DNA of 64,000 nucleotides from Malania oleifera (Eukaryota; Streptophyta; Magnoliopsida; Santalales; Ximeniaceae). Under the pieces are notes generated by a model. That model had not been told where the DNA came from. It made no database searches and worked only from the letters and a program-made list of their open reading frames with translations. The position numbers were made by a program, and so were the translations under genes. The stretch lies in assembly GCF_029873635.1 (NCBI RefSeq), contig NC_080426.1:52032093-52096092 (forward strand), written 5' to 3'. Shown piece by piece: positions 42,356 to 54,164 of the stretch (the first letter of the stretch is position 1; each line of letters starts with the position of its first letter).

Positions 42356-43388
42356 CTTTCCCATGCTTTTATGTAGAGAGGTTGTTTTCTTAGACTCAAA
42401 TCCATAACCAACTAGTCACAAAGGAGCAACCTTACCGTTGATCCAAGGCTTGCCCTTAATTGCTGATTAAAGACATGTTGATACAAAAAGATTGAGATTA
42501 CTTCAATAACAAACTTAGATTCTACATAGAAAAAATGAAATTTCTTTTATCTAAACTACATATAAATATATGAATAATGCAAACCAATTTGCGGACCAAA
42601 ATATCCTAGCCTTTAGAGAATAAGGCAAGACATTCTTAAAAATTACTAAGTTTAACCATTATTATACACATTTAAGGTACTGTTTGGGAACATAAATTTT
42701 GAGGCTTGGATTTGGAATTGTGTGGATTTGGACCAAACTCAATACAATTTTGTACTACATTTTCTTTAAATCCATACAAATCCAAATCCAAGACCCGAAA
42801 TCCATGCCCCCAAATGCATGGTTAGAGTAATTATTCTAGATAGGTTGAGAGTTGAGCATGAAATTTTTTGCAAGACTTTAATGTACTTATACAGTCAAGA
42901 AAGTTTTTGTTCATTTTTCACAATTAAACTTCAATGATTCATTATTAATTTATGAATTTGAACAAATATTGAATTGTCATTATTTCTTATCACCATCAAT
43001 TAAAATGTCAATTACACAAATAAAATGTTCGTTTGGTTGAATTGACAAAATGAAAGTAACAATTCATAAGTGTTATTAGCGAAGATACTTCCAAATAAAT
43101 GTGGAATAAGTCAACAACTTTGCATCATCCCAAACTATTAGAATATGAATAATATCATTTAGAAAAATAATAACATTGACGTATGAAAGAAAAATATTAA
43201 AACAAAGTCATTGGCCTAAAAGTACTCTTTAAATAAAAAATCCCAAAATGTTCACTTGTAACCACTCGTTTGGGAGACATGTGAGAAAATGACTAGTCTA
43301 TATTAAGATCAACTATAAAAAACTTTATTTGATTCACGTCCAGTCTACAAAATAATATAAATAATTCAATCCTAAACAAACTCTTTTT
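42356..43388. other. AT-rich DNA upstream of SPA, one MITE-like element
   Basis: No gene recognised. Contains the inverted-repeat element at 42675-42823. If the candidate first exon at 44.75 kb is real, this lies within the SPA leader intron. Confidence 0.5.
42675..42823. mobile_element. MITE-like inverted-repeat element
   Basis: The left arm GGTACTGTTTGGGAACATAA...CTTGGATTTGG is complementary in order to the right arm CCAAATCCAAG...CCCCCAAATGCATGG. About 150 bp can fold on itself. Similar TGTTTGG-type ends occur in plant MITEs; superfamily and target duplication are unresolved. Confidence 0.5.
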
Positions 43389-43393
43389 GTCCT

Positions 43394-43680
43394 TGTTAGA
43401 TTACCCCTTTGCCTAAAAGTTTAAGCTATTAGGTAACGAACCAACAATGCCTATCAAGCCTTAACACTCCCCCAAACATGCAATCCAATTTCATGTGGAG
43501 AGACAAACAAACAATAAAGAACGCCCATTATAAAGAGTAAGATAATTTTTAACAACGAAACTATAAAGTGCGATAAAGCAGGCAACAAGATTAGAACCTG
43601 AGGCCTCCGCACTTTAATGGCATGTAAAATTATGACTTTACCTAAAAGCTTAAACAACCAACAATCTATATCAAGCTTTA
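43394..43680 (-). mobile_element. TRIM copy 3 with perfect target duplication
   Basis: 287 bp. The left repeat 43394-43466 starts TGTTAGATTACC; the right repeat starts near 43623 and ends CAAGCTTTA. Flanks GTCCT at 43389-43393 and 43681-43685 are identical. The polypurine complement CTCCCCC follows the left repeat. The primer site next to the right repeat is decayed. No coding capacity. Confidence 0.8.
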
Positions 43681-43685
43681 GTCCT

Positions 43686-44480
43686 ATATCAAATCTATTG
43701 ACCTTTTTAAGTTCTAGAATCTACCTATGTTTGATATGCACATAGGTTATGTTTGCTCCTATGAAATGTCTCTTCGTAGGAATAACATAAAAATTTAATA
43801 ACTTGCTAACCAAAATTTATTAATCATGTAACATAAGAAATTGATAACAATATTGTCATAATAAAGCAAGCGACAAAGCAAAATTTTTATATTAATTTGT
43901 AACACGGACTAGACAAGGAATAATCATCGCTGAATTTTCCCACGTGAACCAAAATTCTTATCTTATTCCATGTTAGATGGAATAACACAAAATTTTGCAC
44001 GTGCACCTTTTTTTTTTAATTGCCATATAATCTCTATATAATTTTGACTGCACTCTCAATTATGTTCCTAGGAATAAACATTTTGCATCCCATATTTAAT
44101 TAGTCTTGCGTGCTAAAATTTTCACATGCCCGCATGTGCATCTTGACTACATAGCAAAAATGAATCAACAATCAACTTACCAAACCCATCTTAAAACTCA
44201 ACGCTTAAAAAGAAGAAATAAATAAATACTCATCCGAAAAACATGAAAAAGTACTCAAATGCCCATGACCAGTCTCAATAAGACAAGATGTCATACGACT
44301 ATGAAAGACGAGCCGGATTCGGACAACCCTGACAAGATTTCATACTCGAACAAAAATCTATTTTCAATTTATTCCAACCATTCAACTATTCAAGCATACA
44401 ACTCTGTTTGCTACCTTTAAATTGAATAACCGTTTCCCTCCTTTCCCTACCAGGATTACAATCCCTTTTTAAAGAAAATG
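43686..44480. other. AT-rich DNA, no gene seen
   Basis: No recognisable coding region, RNA gene or repeat unit between TRIM copy 3 and the candidate SPA first exon. Confidence 0.5.
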
Positions 44481-44751
44481 GGAGACTACAAAGCAAGCAT
44501 CAAAAGAACTACGTTAATTTCCAAAGAACAAACATGCTGGACCTTCATTGTCAACGCACCTGCAGAAATCACAAAATGCAGAAACAGACCAACAACAATT
44601 ACACTCCGTAGGGTCCCTCGGAAACTGCAAGAAAAGACAAGAAGGAACCCAGAACAGCAAATTCAACTCCAACAACATGGTCTCAAATTTTTTTATCTTT
44701 CATTTCTATTCCCACAAATCAAGCAGGGCGTTAACAAGCAGAAATCATTAC

Positions 44752-44985
44752 CATTGTGTGCAGCATCAAAGCTACGCGAAAAAGATCATCGAAGAGGCTG
44801 CATACCCTGCAACCACAGAACCCTCAAAGTCTCGGGAGCAAGGAGAGAGGTGCCCGTGGGAAATGGAAAATATCTTCTCAATCCCTTGATTTTTTTATTT
44901 TTTTTTGCATTGTAAGAAACAGGGTCGCAGCGTTTAATCCACATTTTTACAGAAGACCAGCGATTGGGCGTCCCAAAAGCTTTGC
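44752..44985 (-). other. SPA: Candidate SPA non-coding first exon
   Basis: GC content rises clearly here against AT-rich flanks. On minus the segment ends CACACAATG followed by a strong donor GTAATG (44751-44746). It carries only short upstream frames (for example ATG to TGA, five codons). A compatible acceptor is at 36101-36100 before the SPA leader, giving an 8652-bp leader intron. An overlapping 145-codon plus-strand frame shows no protein family features. The link to SPA is inference; it could belong to another transcript. Confidence 0.4.
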
Positions 44986-45150
44986 ATTTGGTTGGGCAAT
45001 GAGGTTTATAAATAATTGAAATATTTGGGGTATATGTATTTCTACGTATCCCTTCTATGTAATTTTCATTAACAGTAACAGAGCGTCTCTTCCTGCTGTC
45101 CGTATGAAGTCGGTAGAAGTTCAGCCGACATCTTAGTTTCATTTTTTTTT
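44986..45150 (-). promoter_or_regulatory. Candidate promoter for the 44.75-kb exon
   Basis: A minus-strand TATA-like TTTATAAAC lies at about 45005-45013, some 25-35 bp upstream of the GC-richer segment. Beyond 45150 the sequence becomes AT-rich and featureless. Confidence 0.35.
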
Positions 45151-45409
45151 TTTTTTCTGATGAAAAGTGTTAAATTTTAATAATTTATAAAATTATAGGA
45201 ATTTCAAATTTTATTACTTTATTATATTCATAATTATATTAAATATTGGGCATGGCCCAATTTATTAAAGGTTTGAACCACAAATTTCAAAGTATTACAT
45301 GACAACATCCTCGGCCCTAATTAATCCAAGGATGAATTTAATTTTATTACTTTTAATTTATTAAATTATGAATATATATGTATATATATATATATAAATA
45401 AAAATATAG
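45150..45409. other. AT-rich DNA, nothing recognised
   Basis: Long A/T stretches with an AT simple repeat near 45375-45397. Confidence 0.5.
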
Positions 45410-45806
45410 GAATTAAAATATATTTCACCTACATATTTAACTTTTAGTACAAATTTAAATCAGATAAAAAATTTAACATAATTTAATATAATTTAAATTT
45501 CATGATCTTATAAGAATTAAAATTAAAATACGGAAAATAAAAAAGCACAAAATTTGTAAATACCGGCAGAGTTTTAAGGGCAAGAGCATGGGATGGGCAG
45601 CGACGTCGGCCGGTCCGCCTGATTGGAGGGAGAAAAGACCAGCCACTGGCACCCTGCCGTCAATCCTTTTCGGCGCTTCTCGTCTTTTAATTAATATTGC
45701 TCATACTTATCTGCCCCTGCTTTTGCCTATACTTACCTACCACTGCCATTGCCATTTTCTTCTTGTTGAAAGAACGTAGTGCGCCCTCTTATTTTTCAAT
45801 AAATAA
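45410..45806. repeat. Direct repeat, copy 1
   Basis: An AT-rich lead-in, then GGCAGCGACGTCGGCCGGTC, AAAGACCAGCCACTGGCAC and CACTGCCATTGCCAT. It is joined to an LTR-start fragment GTTGAAAGAACGTAGTG (45765-45781). The same series recurs at 49170-49520, with the LTR start displaced to 50485. Confidence 0.75.
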
Positions 45807-48800
45807 TATTCTATATTCTTTATTTTGTAAAAATTATCACAAAATTTTGATTTTTTTGAAAGAATATATTTTTAATCCAATCATTAAATTTACGAAAAAA
45901 TTAAAATTTATCCTTAATAAAATTAACAAATTTACCCCCTCCCTCAATTTTGATAAAATAAATTAATAATAAATTTTACAATATATTTTGAACATTAAAC
46001 TTATAAGTAAATTGAAGACCGATAACTAAATATAAGTATGAAAAATAATTAAATTATTATTTTAAAAAATTTAAATTATAAAAAATAAATAAATAATACA
46101 AATAATTCAAAAAGATACTTAAATAATTATATTGTTACAAAATATTTGTTATATACATTTCATAAAAATTAAATGACCACATATGTTTTTTAATAAATAA
46201 AAAATAGTTTAAAAATTGATTTGGATAAGACGATCCGTGGCTTAATTTTTGAGTTTGATTGAGTATGATATTTAATAATATAAAAACTTCAATAAAATCA
46301 GGATAAGTCGGGTGAATTGTTTTAAATAATAGTCAAGTAATTAATATAAATTTGGATTTTATTTATTCATTTGGCATTCATATCTTTCACGTAGAAGAAC
46401 TAACATTTCATTTTATAATTTTAGTTTATTAAAATAAATTTTAAACTTTTATTTTATCTTTTATTTTACACTATGTTTGATAAGTTACTTAATTTAAAAA
46501 ATATTGAACTATTCTTTTATTTGTTTTATATTGTGTTTAGTTATTAATTTTTTATGAAAAATACATCTAATAAACATTTAGTAGTGTTATAATTACTAGG
46601 TATTTTTATGATGTATTAGTGATTTTTATTTTTTCAAACATATTTTAAAAAAATTTTAAATAATAATATTTTGTTTAGGTTTGATGATGTCAATTATTTG
46701 ATTTAAAATGATTGGACCAAATACACTAGTTAATTTGAGAACTAGTTAAGTTTCGAACTATCTAGTTTTTAATTCATTATGTTGGCCATTTTTTAAAATT
46801 ATTTTATTAAATAGGTGGCATTTTAATACTATGGCTAGAATTAAAATTCTTTCATATATATGTAACGATGGATTAACGGTTTTATTTTGTCAATAAAAGT
46901 AAACATTGAGAGATTTTTTGATAGTTTTTGAAAAAAAATATAAAAAACAGGAGGTGGAATGTCAGAAAACTTAAGTGGTGTTTTGGATTTTACCCATTAA
47001 AATTTTACTCTCTAGAAAAAAGCATGTCAATAGTTTAAAAAATTATAAAATTTATGGATGCTCTTATTTTAACCATGTTGTAAAATAATATGGTTATTTA
47101 TTTTGATTTTAATTAAAAATTATGCATAAAATAAATTATTTAATTTTAAAAATGGAATTTTAGATATTAAAATTTTGTGACAGTGAGTTGATAAAAAGGA
47201 AGGATTTAATAGTCCCTAATCTAATAAAGGAAAACACTCTAGATCAGGTGAATTGGTAGGAAAAGATTCATCTAGCTGTTATTGTTGTTGTTGTGGTTGT
47301 TGGCATGTTGCTAATTTGCTATTGCTATTGTTGTTATGAGTCGATAAAACAACTAAAAAAATAAAATTTAGAGTATATTTGGTGCATTATTTTTATTTTT
47401 TGTTCATGTTTCTATGTAATATGAGAACATATTATGAAAAAACATTTATTTACATTGTAAATTTTATTTTTCTATTCGTATTGCTAGTTTTAATATATTT
47501 TTGAAAAAAAAATTAAAAATTAAATTTTATGATTTTCAGTTATTTTGACAATCTATTGTCAAAAATTTTTATAAACTTTTGTGAATTAAGCCTTCACCTT
47601 ATACATAAAATGAACATAGGAATTTCAAATATAATTAAAATAAGCATTTAAAAAAATAAAATTATTTTTACTATTTTTCAATTGTCATATAAAATAAGTT
47701 AGTCTTATAAATAATTTTTTAAATATATTGATTAATTAAAATAATTATTATAATTTATATTTAACTTATATTATTTTGTATCTTTATTATTTTAATCATA
47801 TTTTTTTAATTAATATTCAACTTAAGAAAAAAAATGAGCATGTGATCAATCAAGTCTATACACATGCACATATATATATATATATTAATTTTCAAATAAA
47901 CAAATTAATGAATAGGTTTATGTTTTAAACAACTTAATAATTTTTTTCAAAATAAAAATTCCATGAATTAACAATAGAATAATTACTAGAAATATACAAG
48001 ATTTCTTGTTTCAAAATATAATAATAACTATTTTTTAAAAATTTTACGCCGCCAACTATAAAAAATCGGAATATATTTTTGGTGTGCTTTCATTGTGTAA
48101 TGACAAAACAATATGTGATGAAATTTTTACCAAAATTGGGCTTCACAATATTTTTATAATATTTTTTTAATTAGTCAATGGATATTTTACCGGGAGACAT
48201 CTTGTATTTGGATTTGAAAAAAATCTAACATAAATTTTATTAAATTTTGTTAAAATTCACCCAAATTTAAGTTCAAACCCTAAAATTCACGTTTCCAAAC
48301 ACAGCAATATAACTTTTCAAAAGGAAAAATTGATAAATTTAAACTAAGAATAATTAATTTTAAAAAGTTGAGGAAATGGTCAAATGAACATATATAGCAA
48401 TAGTTTTCTTATTGTATTAGCGCATAGCCATTCTTATTATAATTGTATACAATAGGAATTAATCATTTTTACTTCTTTTGTTAGTAGCTTAATTAATAGT
48501 AATCAATAAGTTGTAATAATATATTAAGATTATGTTTGGTTCATGGAATAACCACTTTTAGCAGAAATAGAATACGGTGAAAATATAATGAAAAATATAT
48601 AAAAATGTAATAATCTAGAAAGAGGTCACCCAAGAAAAAGTTTGTGTTACTCCATCAAATATTGATTATAAATGGAATAAACATTTTCATAATAAAATTT
48701 TAAAATTTATAAATCTTCATTAAAATTTATTAGAGAGATGCGTACATTTTCTTGAGATTTCAAAATTTCAGGAGTGTCTCCAAATATTTGATTTTTAATA

Positions 48801-49169
48801 CACTTATGTTCTAACATCCCAAAGTTTCAAAATATCACAGATCTCTCTTAATATTAAATTTTTGAGATATGTCTGTCAAGCCTATATACAAATATAAATG
48901 TCTCAAAAATTAATATTAATGGTAAAAATTTCTAAATTTTAGTGCACCTTTTCTGTCAAAAAAAAAAAAAAGATTATTGTCTTTCACTCAACTAAAACTA
49001 AAAAGATAACACTATTGCTTTGTTGCCTTTTAGCCAATTAAAATTCAAAAAAGATAAAACTATTCCAATTAAAGTTTCAAACATTTGAGAAATTTGAGAT
49101 TTAATTGACCCAAAAGTAATAGTTTTTACATTAAATTTTATAAAGATAATTTTTGAAAGCATGGTTGTC
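45807..49169. other. 3.4 kb of AT-rich DNA, no gene seen
   Basis: Very high A+T with many short stop-rich frames. No coding similarity, RNA gene or classified transposon could be supported on either strand. Confidence 0.55.
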
Positions 49170-49520
49170 ACCATTTGAATTTAAATTAGATAAAAATTTA
49201 ATATAATTTATATTAATTTTATTAAATTTATACATATTTAAATTTAACGTTTAAAATCTAATTATTATAATAGTAAAAAAAATAAAATTAAAATACCAAG
49301 TATGGAAAATAAAAATGCAGAAAATTTGTAAATAAATACCAGCAGAATTTTAAAGTCAAGAGCACAGGATGGCCAGCAACGTCGGCTGATCCACCTGATA
49401 GGAGGGAGTAAAGACCAGCCACTGGCACACTACCTACAATACTTTTTGGCGCTTATATATCTCATACCACTTCTTTTGGCTATATTTACCCATCACCGCC
49501 ATTGTCATCTTCTTCGAGTT
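49170..49520. repeat. Direct repeat, copy 2
   Basis: Matches copy 1 at GCAACGTCGGCTGATCC, AAAGACCAGCCACTGGCAC and CACCGCCATTGTCAT. Many differences are C/T or G/A. The similarity breaks near 49520 and resumes at 50485. Confidence 0.75.
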
Positions 49521-49554
49521 TTTTTTTTTTTATAATGGTTCTGTGGGAACTTTA

Positions 49555-50350
49555 TTTCCCACTTTAATAAGAACCAAAAATCACTGGACCATCCAACAAT
49601 TTTTTACCTAAAAAACTCAACCGACGTTCGACACATGGCAAACATCTCAATTAAAAGTCGTTGGACCATCCAATGAGTTTTTCGTGGGAAACTCAACCGG
49701 CGTTTGACACGTGGCAAAATTGGTCGGGTTTTTCATTCCTTCTTCCTCCATTTTCCTCACGAAATTACAGAGTTTGAGTGAGTAAAGCAGCAGTAGGTGG
49801 CTAGATGATTGGATCGAACGACTGCGCAGGTGGCTGTAACGTATGAGCATAAAATACCTATAATGCATGAGATGCAATTATTACAGAACCAAGAATTTGA
49901 ATTGTAATTACAATAAAGAAAAATGGTTTTCATTCCCTTTTGTCTTTCAATTGCCATCTTGTGATGTAAGCATTTGATTCTTTATGGCAACATTTGTATC
50001 TTTACCATCCATACGTGCTAAGGTTAATCCTATACAAAAGCTCAAGACACAGGTAAGATACAAAGAGATTTGTTATTATCAAGACCGGATATGAGTCATA
50101 GAGTCAACAAGTTGAAAACTAAGTCATAAAGGTTTTTTATTCAAATTGCATTCTTTTGATAATTTGTTTTCATTCAATGAAATCAATTGAAATTGATATC
50201 TATAGATCCAAATAATTTTAATAAAAAAAATTATATTTTTGTGTTGCTTAAAAATCGCTGGACCATCCAGCGAGTTTTGGCTGTCACATGCCAACCAACA
50301 AGCAGCCCTCCTTCTTTAAAACTCATTGGACCATCCAGCAAGTTTTGTGA
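49555..50350. repeat. Four-copy hairpin module (TGGACCATCCA)
   Basis: Copies at about 49582, 49658, 50255 and 50323. Each has the form NNNTGGA-CCA-TCCANNN followed by an AAACTC or GTTTT block; two are followed by a GACACGTGGCAAA-like block and one by a shorter TCACATGCC. The copy at 50255-50271 is a perfect 7-bp stem (CGCTGGA/TCCAGCG). The first two modules form a tandem of about 76 bp. Unclassified. Confidence 0.7.
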
Positions 50351-50484
50351 CGCATCAATGTAGAAAATAAAATTCCCACCAAAATGTTATTTAATATTTT
50401 AATATAAAAAATCAAAAAAGGAAAAAAAAATACATATTCTTCCTTGTCTTCATTCCACTTCCTGAACTTCTTTTGGTTCTTATC

Positions 50485-51117
50485 CCTGTTGAAAGAACGC
50501 AGTGACACCCTCTTATTTTTCAATAAAGAATACTTTGTTGTAAAAGATACAGGAAAATAAATAGAGATAAGATAGAAATTTTACGTGGTTTGGCTATGCC
50601 TACTTCACGGACGAATGAGATTAAAAACTTCACTATCTCAGGAGGAATTACAAAATGATTTGGAACCGACCTTGTACAAAATATCTCTTTTCTCTCTATC
50701 TCTCATCCTTCCTATATATGCCTACTCTCTCTTCAAGCATTTTTGTGTGTATGTCAAAACGAGAGTGAGATGACCCTTTTATAGGGTAATAAGGATAGTA
50801 CATTATTTATGGTGGTGGAAGATGAAAGGGTGGAAGATAAAGGAGTGGAAGATGAAGGGATGACGACCGTTTATATTTTTCATAACACTCCCCCTTGGAT
50901 GTCACTCATATATCCTTCTGCTAAGATCTTTAAGATGTCTCATTTCGACGAGATTAACCAATTTCTTGAAAGTTATATAGTAGGCAAAGTTTTGGTGAAC
51001 AAATCTGTTAGATTATTACTTGATCAGATTTGGTGAACATCTATATCACCATTCTTTTGGAGTTCATATGTATAGAAGAATTTTGGAGAGATATGTTTTA
51101 TTCTGTCACCCTTTATG
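50485..51117 (-). mobile_element. Copia-like 3' LTR, polypurine tract and spacer
   Basis: Plus-strand TGTTGAAAGAACG at 50485 to TTTTTCATAACA at 50886 is an LTR-like unit of about 402 bp. The adjoining CTCCCCCTTGG (50887-50897) is a polypurine tract on minus, so this is the 3' LTR of a minus-oriented element. Beyond it there is only non-coding spacer, up to the next LTR start at 51118. Confidence 0.7.
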
Positions 51118-51708
51118 TGTCATGCCCCAAACCAGATAGGGTCTAAGATGTTATTTTCTATAAACAATTCACAATAGAAGCAAATAAACTTCAACATTTT
51201 TTTTATTACTAGGGTACTAATTAACCGCATTAGAAACGTAATTTAAATAATAAAATTTACATTCTAAAAATAAAAATATACAAACATAACCAACGAGTAT
51301 TATACTAATTTTTAGTCTAATTTTCTTTTTTTTATTACCACCCGTGCACTTGCTATGTCTAATTTTAGGTATACTCTTCAAGGATATATGAAATATAAAA
51401 TATGATTGGAATGAGACGACGCTTAGTAAGTAAATACGATCATTATTAGTGTGTGGCCAAGATGAGTTTTCACAGTATTATAATTTCATAAAATAACTTT
51501 TAATATTATAACTTCAAAATTGCATTTAAATAAAAGTAAATTTAAAAATTACTGCATAAAACTTTTACCATCAACTATAGCAGTAAAATTTTATAACCAT
51601 ACACTGTAACTGTTAAACAAAACTTGTGAAATTTTAAAAACTATAACTATAAAACTTAATTATATAAATACACACTTCCTTTATGCTTTTCTTTCAAATC
51701 ATCATTTA
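51118..51708 (+). mobile_element. Partial Gypsy-type LTR
   Basis: Begins TGTCATGCCCCAAACC, a typical Gypsy LTR opening, and is cut at 51709 by the start of the next LTR. No end or second copy is seen. Confidence 0.45.
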
Positions 51709-53763
51709 TGTAACAACCCAGGAAATTTTAACTATTTGAAATAATAAGAAAGATAAAAGGGAAGGAAGAATAAGTTTGAAAAAGGGGGCTAGCAAGCATT
51801 TGTCGACGAACTAACTGGTCTCATCGACGAGTGTTCTACCTTGGCTCGTCAACGAGAGTATGTGTCTCGTCGATGAGGAATTACCGAGAGGGGGGTTTTC
51901 ATGACTGAATTTCGTCAACGAGTTCACTGTCTCGTCATTGAATTGTGTACTAGGACTCGTCGACGAATCTCTACTTATAAATAGTAAGATCTTTCATTTT
52001 CTGCACGAAATTTCTTGTATGTTCTCTCTCTCTCTCACACTAAAATTCGACCCTACTATCTTCTCTCTTCGATTTCGGGCCGGATTTAGCTCGATTCGAC
52101 GATCGGAAGTTACCACAAGACTTCTGGGAATATTCTCTGCAATATAGGCGAAGTGGATCTTTGATTTGAGAAGTTTGGGAAATAGCCCAAAATCAGGATA
52201 AGTAAAATAATTTAAGGTATTATCATAATTTTGAGGTGTTTGGAGCCTAGGAAATATTATAAGGGTTTTTTATTAAGATTTGTAGAATTTGGAATTTCTG
52301 GATTATAGGGTCTTGTTTTGTTGATTTTGGGTTGAATTTCGAGGAGCAGGTAAGGGGAAATATTTTATAATAACTTTTTAATAATTTTAAATGACTCGTT
52401 TCGAGTATGACTTTCTATATATATACAGATATAATTTTCTAAACCTTGATGGTATTGAAAATGTTGTTTTTAGATAAATAAATTATATTGGGAAAAATTG
52501 TGTGGTTTAAACCATTTTTGATAATTAAATGGTTGTGAACAATGTGGAATGAAGAATTATTGAGGGTGTGAATACTGTTTGATTGTGAATTCTAGCTGAT
52601 TGAAACTACTAGTGTTGTGTATATTGTGGTAGAATTATGGATATGTTGAATGATTGATTACTGTTGATATGGGTAGTGGTTCATGTAAATTACGATATAG
52701 CATTGGTAGTGGTATGAGGAGGTCGTTATATTGTACCTAGTATAACCGTCATATAATGTTGGCAGTGGCATGAGGAGGTCGTTATATGGACGTTTATATT
52801 AGGAAGTAAACATTGGCAATGATAAGAGAAGGTTGTTCACCTATTTAACATGAACAGAGTGTTGTTTTGTATTATGTGTGGACATTTATGGTGTGGTTTG
52901 ATTAGTCCTGTGTGAACGATTATGTGAATGTAGACCCTGTGTGGGTAAAGTTGAAAACTGTATGAATATCCTGTGTGGGTTGATTATGATTTGGGTGTAT
53001 GTGTGACTTTAATTGCTTAAGTATTTATGGTAAAATAGATTACTCTATCCGAGGGCTTGCTGAGAAAGGTGAGTACTCTGGTATATGTGGATATCAGAGT
53101 AAAGGGAAGCCACTTGTATGGGCGGACAATCTTCCCTATTATCATTGACTTTACCTGGATACATAACCTGAGAGCTTACTGAGAAAGGTGAGTGCCCTGG
53201 TGTTAGCACTAGAGTAGAGGGAAACTACTTGTATGAGCAGGTAGATTTCTCTATTCTCGAGAATTACTAGTAAAATATTGATGATTGTGGGTATGTGATT
53301 GGTTAGCAAAGACGTTGTCTTTGTGTGGTTATGAGCACAATATTTTGGGCTATTGGTGGATTGTGAATGCATTTTGGATGGATATTTTAATTATATATTA
53401 AACACTTCAGCCACACACTATTATAAGCTATTTCTTCCTTACTGAGAGGTGTCTCACCCCATCGATGTTCTGAATTTTTCAGGTTATCCAGGTGATCGAG
53501 CTTAGATAGCTCTAGGGCAGGGTAGTTTTGTGAGTGGGACTTAAACGATTATGTTTTAGTTTTTATGTTTTATTATATTTCTTCCATATTTTGTAATATA
53601 GAGAACGTGGATGTGTGGAATGAGTTTGATGATGTATAATTATAGAACTCTGGTATATTATGTTCGAGGTTGCTTTATTATTTTCCGCTGTGTGAATGGT
53701 ATTAGAGACGTGTGTCGATCTCCTAACACTCCAGGCCCCACGTGGCGGGTTCAGGGCGTTACC
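51709..53763 (+). repeat. Gypsy LTR 1
   Basis: 2055 bp, TGTAACAACCC...GGGCGTTACC (last base probably changed from A). Imperfect CTCGTCGACGAG repeats at about 51800-51968 lie immediately upstream of TATAAATAG (51976-51984). Confidence 0.9.
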
Positions 53764-54164
53764 GTTGGTATCAGAGCATAACGGTGTTTTGGACTTTAGG
53801 AGGATTAATACCAGAGTATAGGTTGGGACTGAATGAGGGTAGGAATGGGTAGAATAGGGTATTGACTGAAGTTTGAGGTTGTTTTGTAATTTGGAGGCAA
53901 AAATCCCTTGACGGACTTCTGTGATTTTCTGAATCAGTCAATGGTTTCAGAAAACCACAATAAATCCATTAACGGTGATGTTTCCAAGTTGTGAAACTGA
54001 GATTTGGAATTTAAATTTGGAAGTTCAGATGATTGTGGATAAATGGATGTTGGATATTTAATTAAGGATATGGATATTAATTTGGTTTTACTTTTTATAA
54101 TTACATCATATATAAAAAGTTGTGAAGATTCTAAACTACATTTATGATACATTTATATTCAGGG

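Noticed and set aside
44478-44915. 145-codon plus-strand open frame
   Set aside because: No recognisable domain or plausible composition. It lies opposite the better-supported leader exon signal and probably reflects the locally higher GC content.
49555-50350. CRISPR-like array
   Set aside because: Repeat spacing is irregular, spacers are not of uniform length, and the context is a plant nuclear genome.
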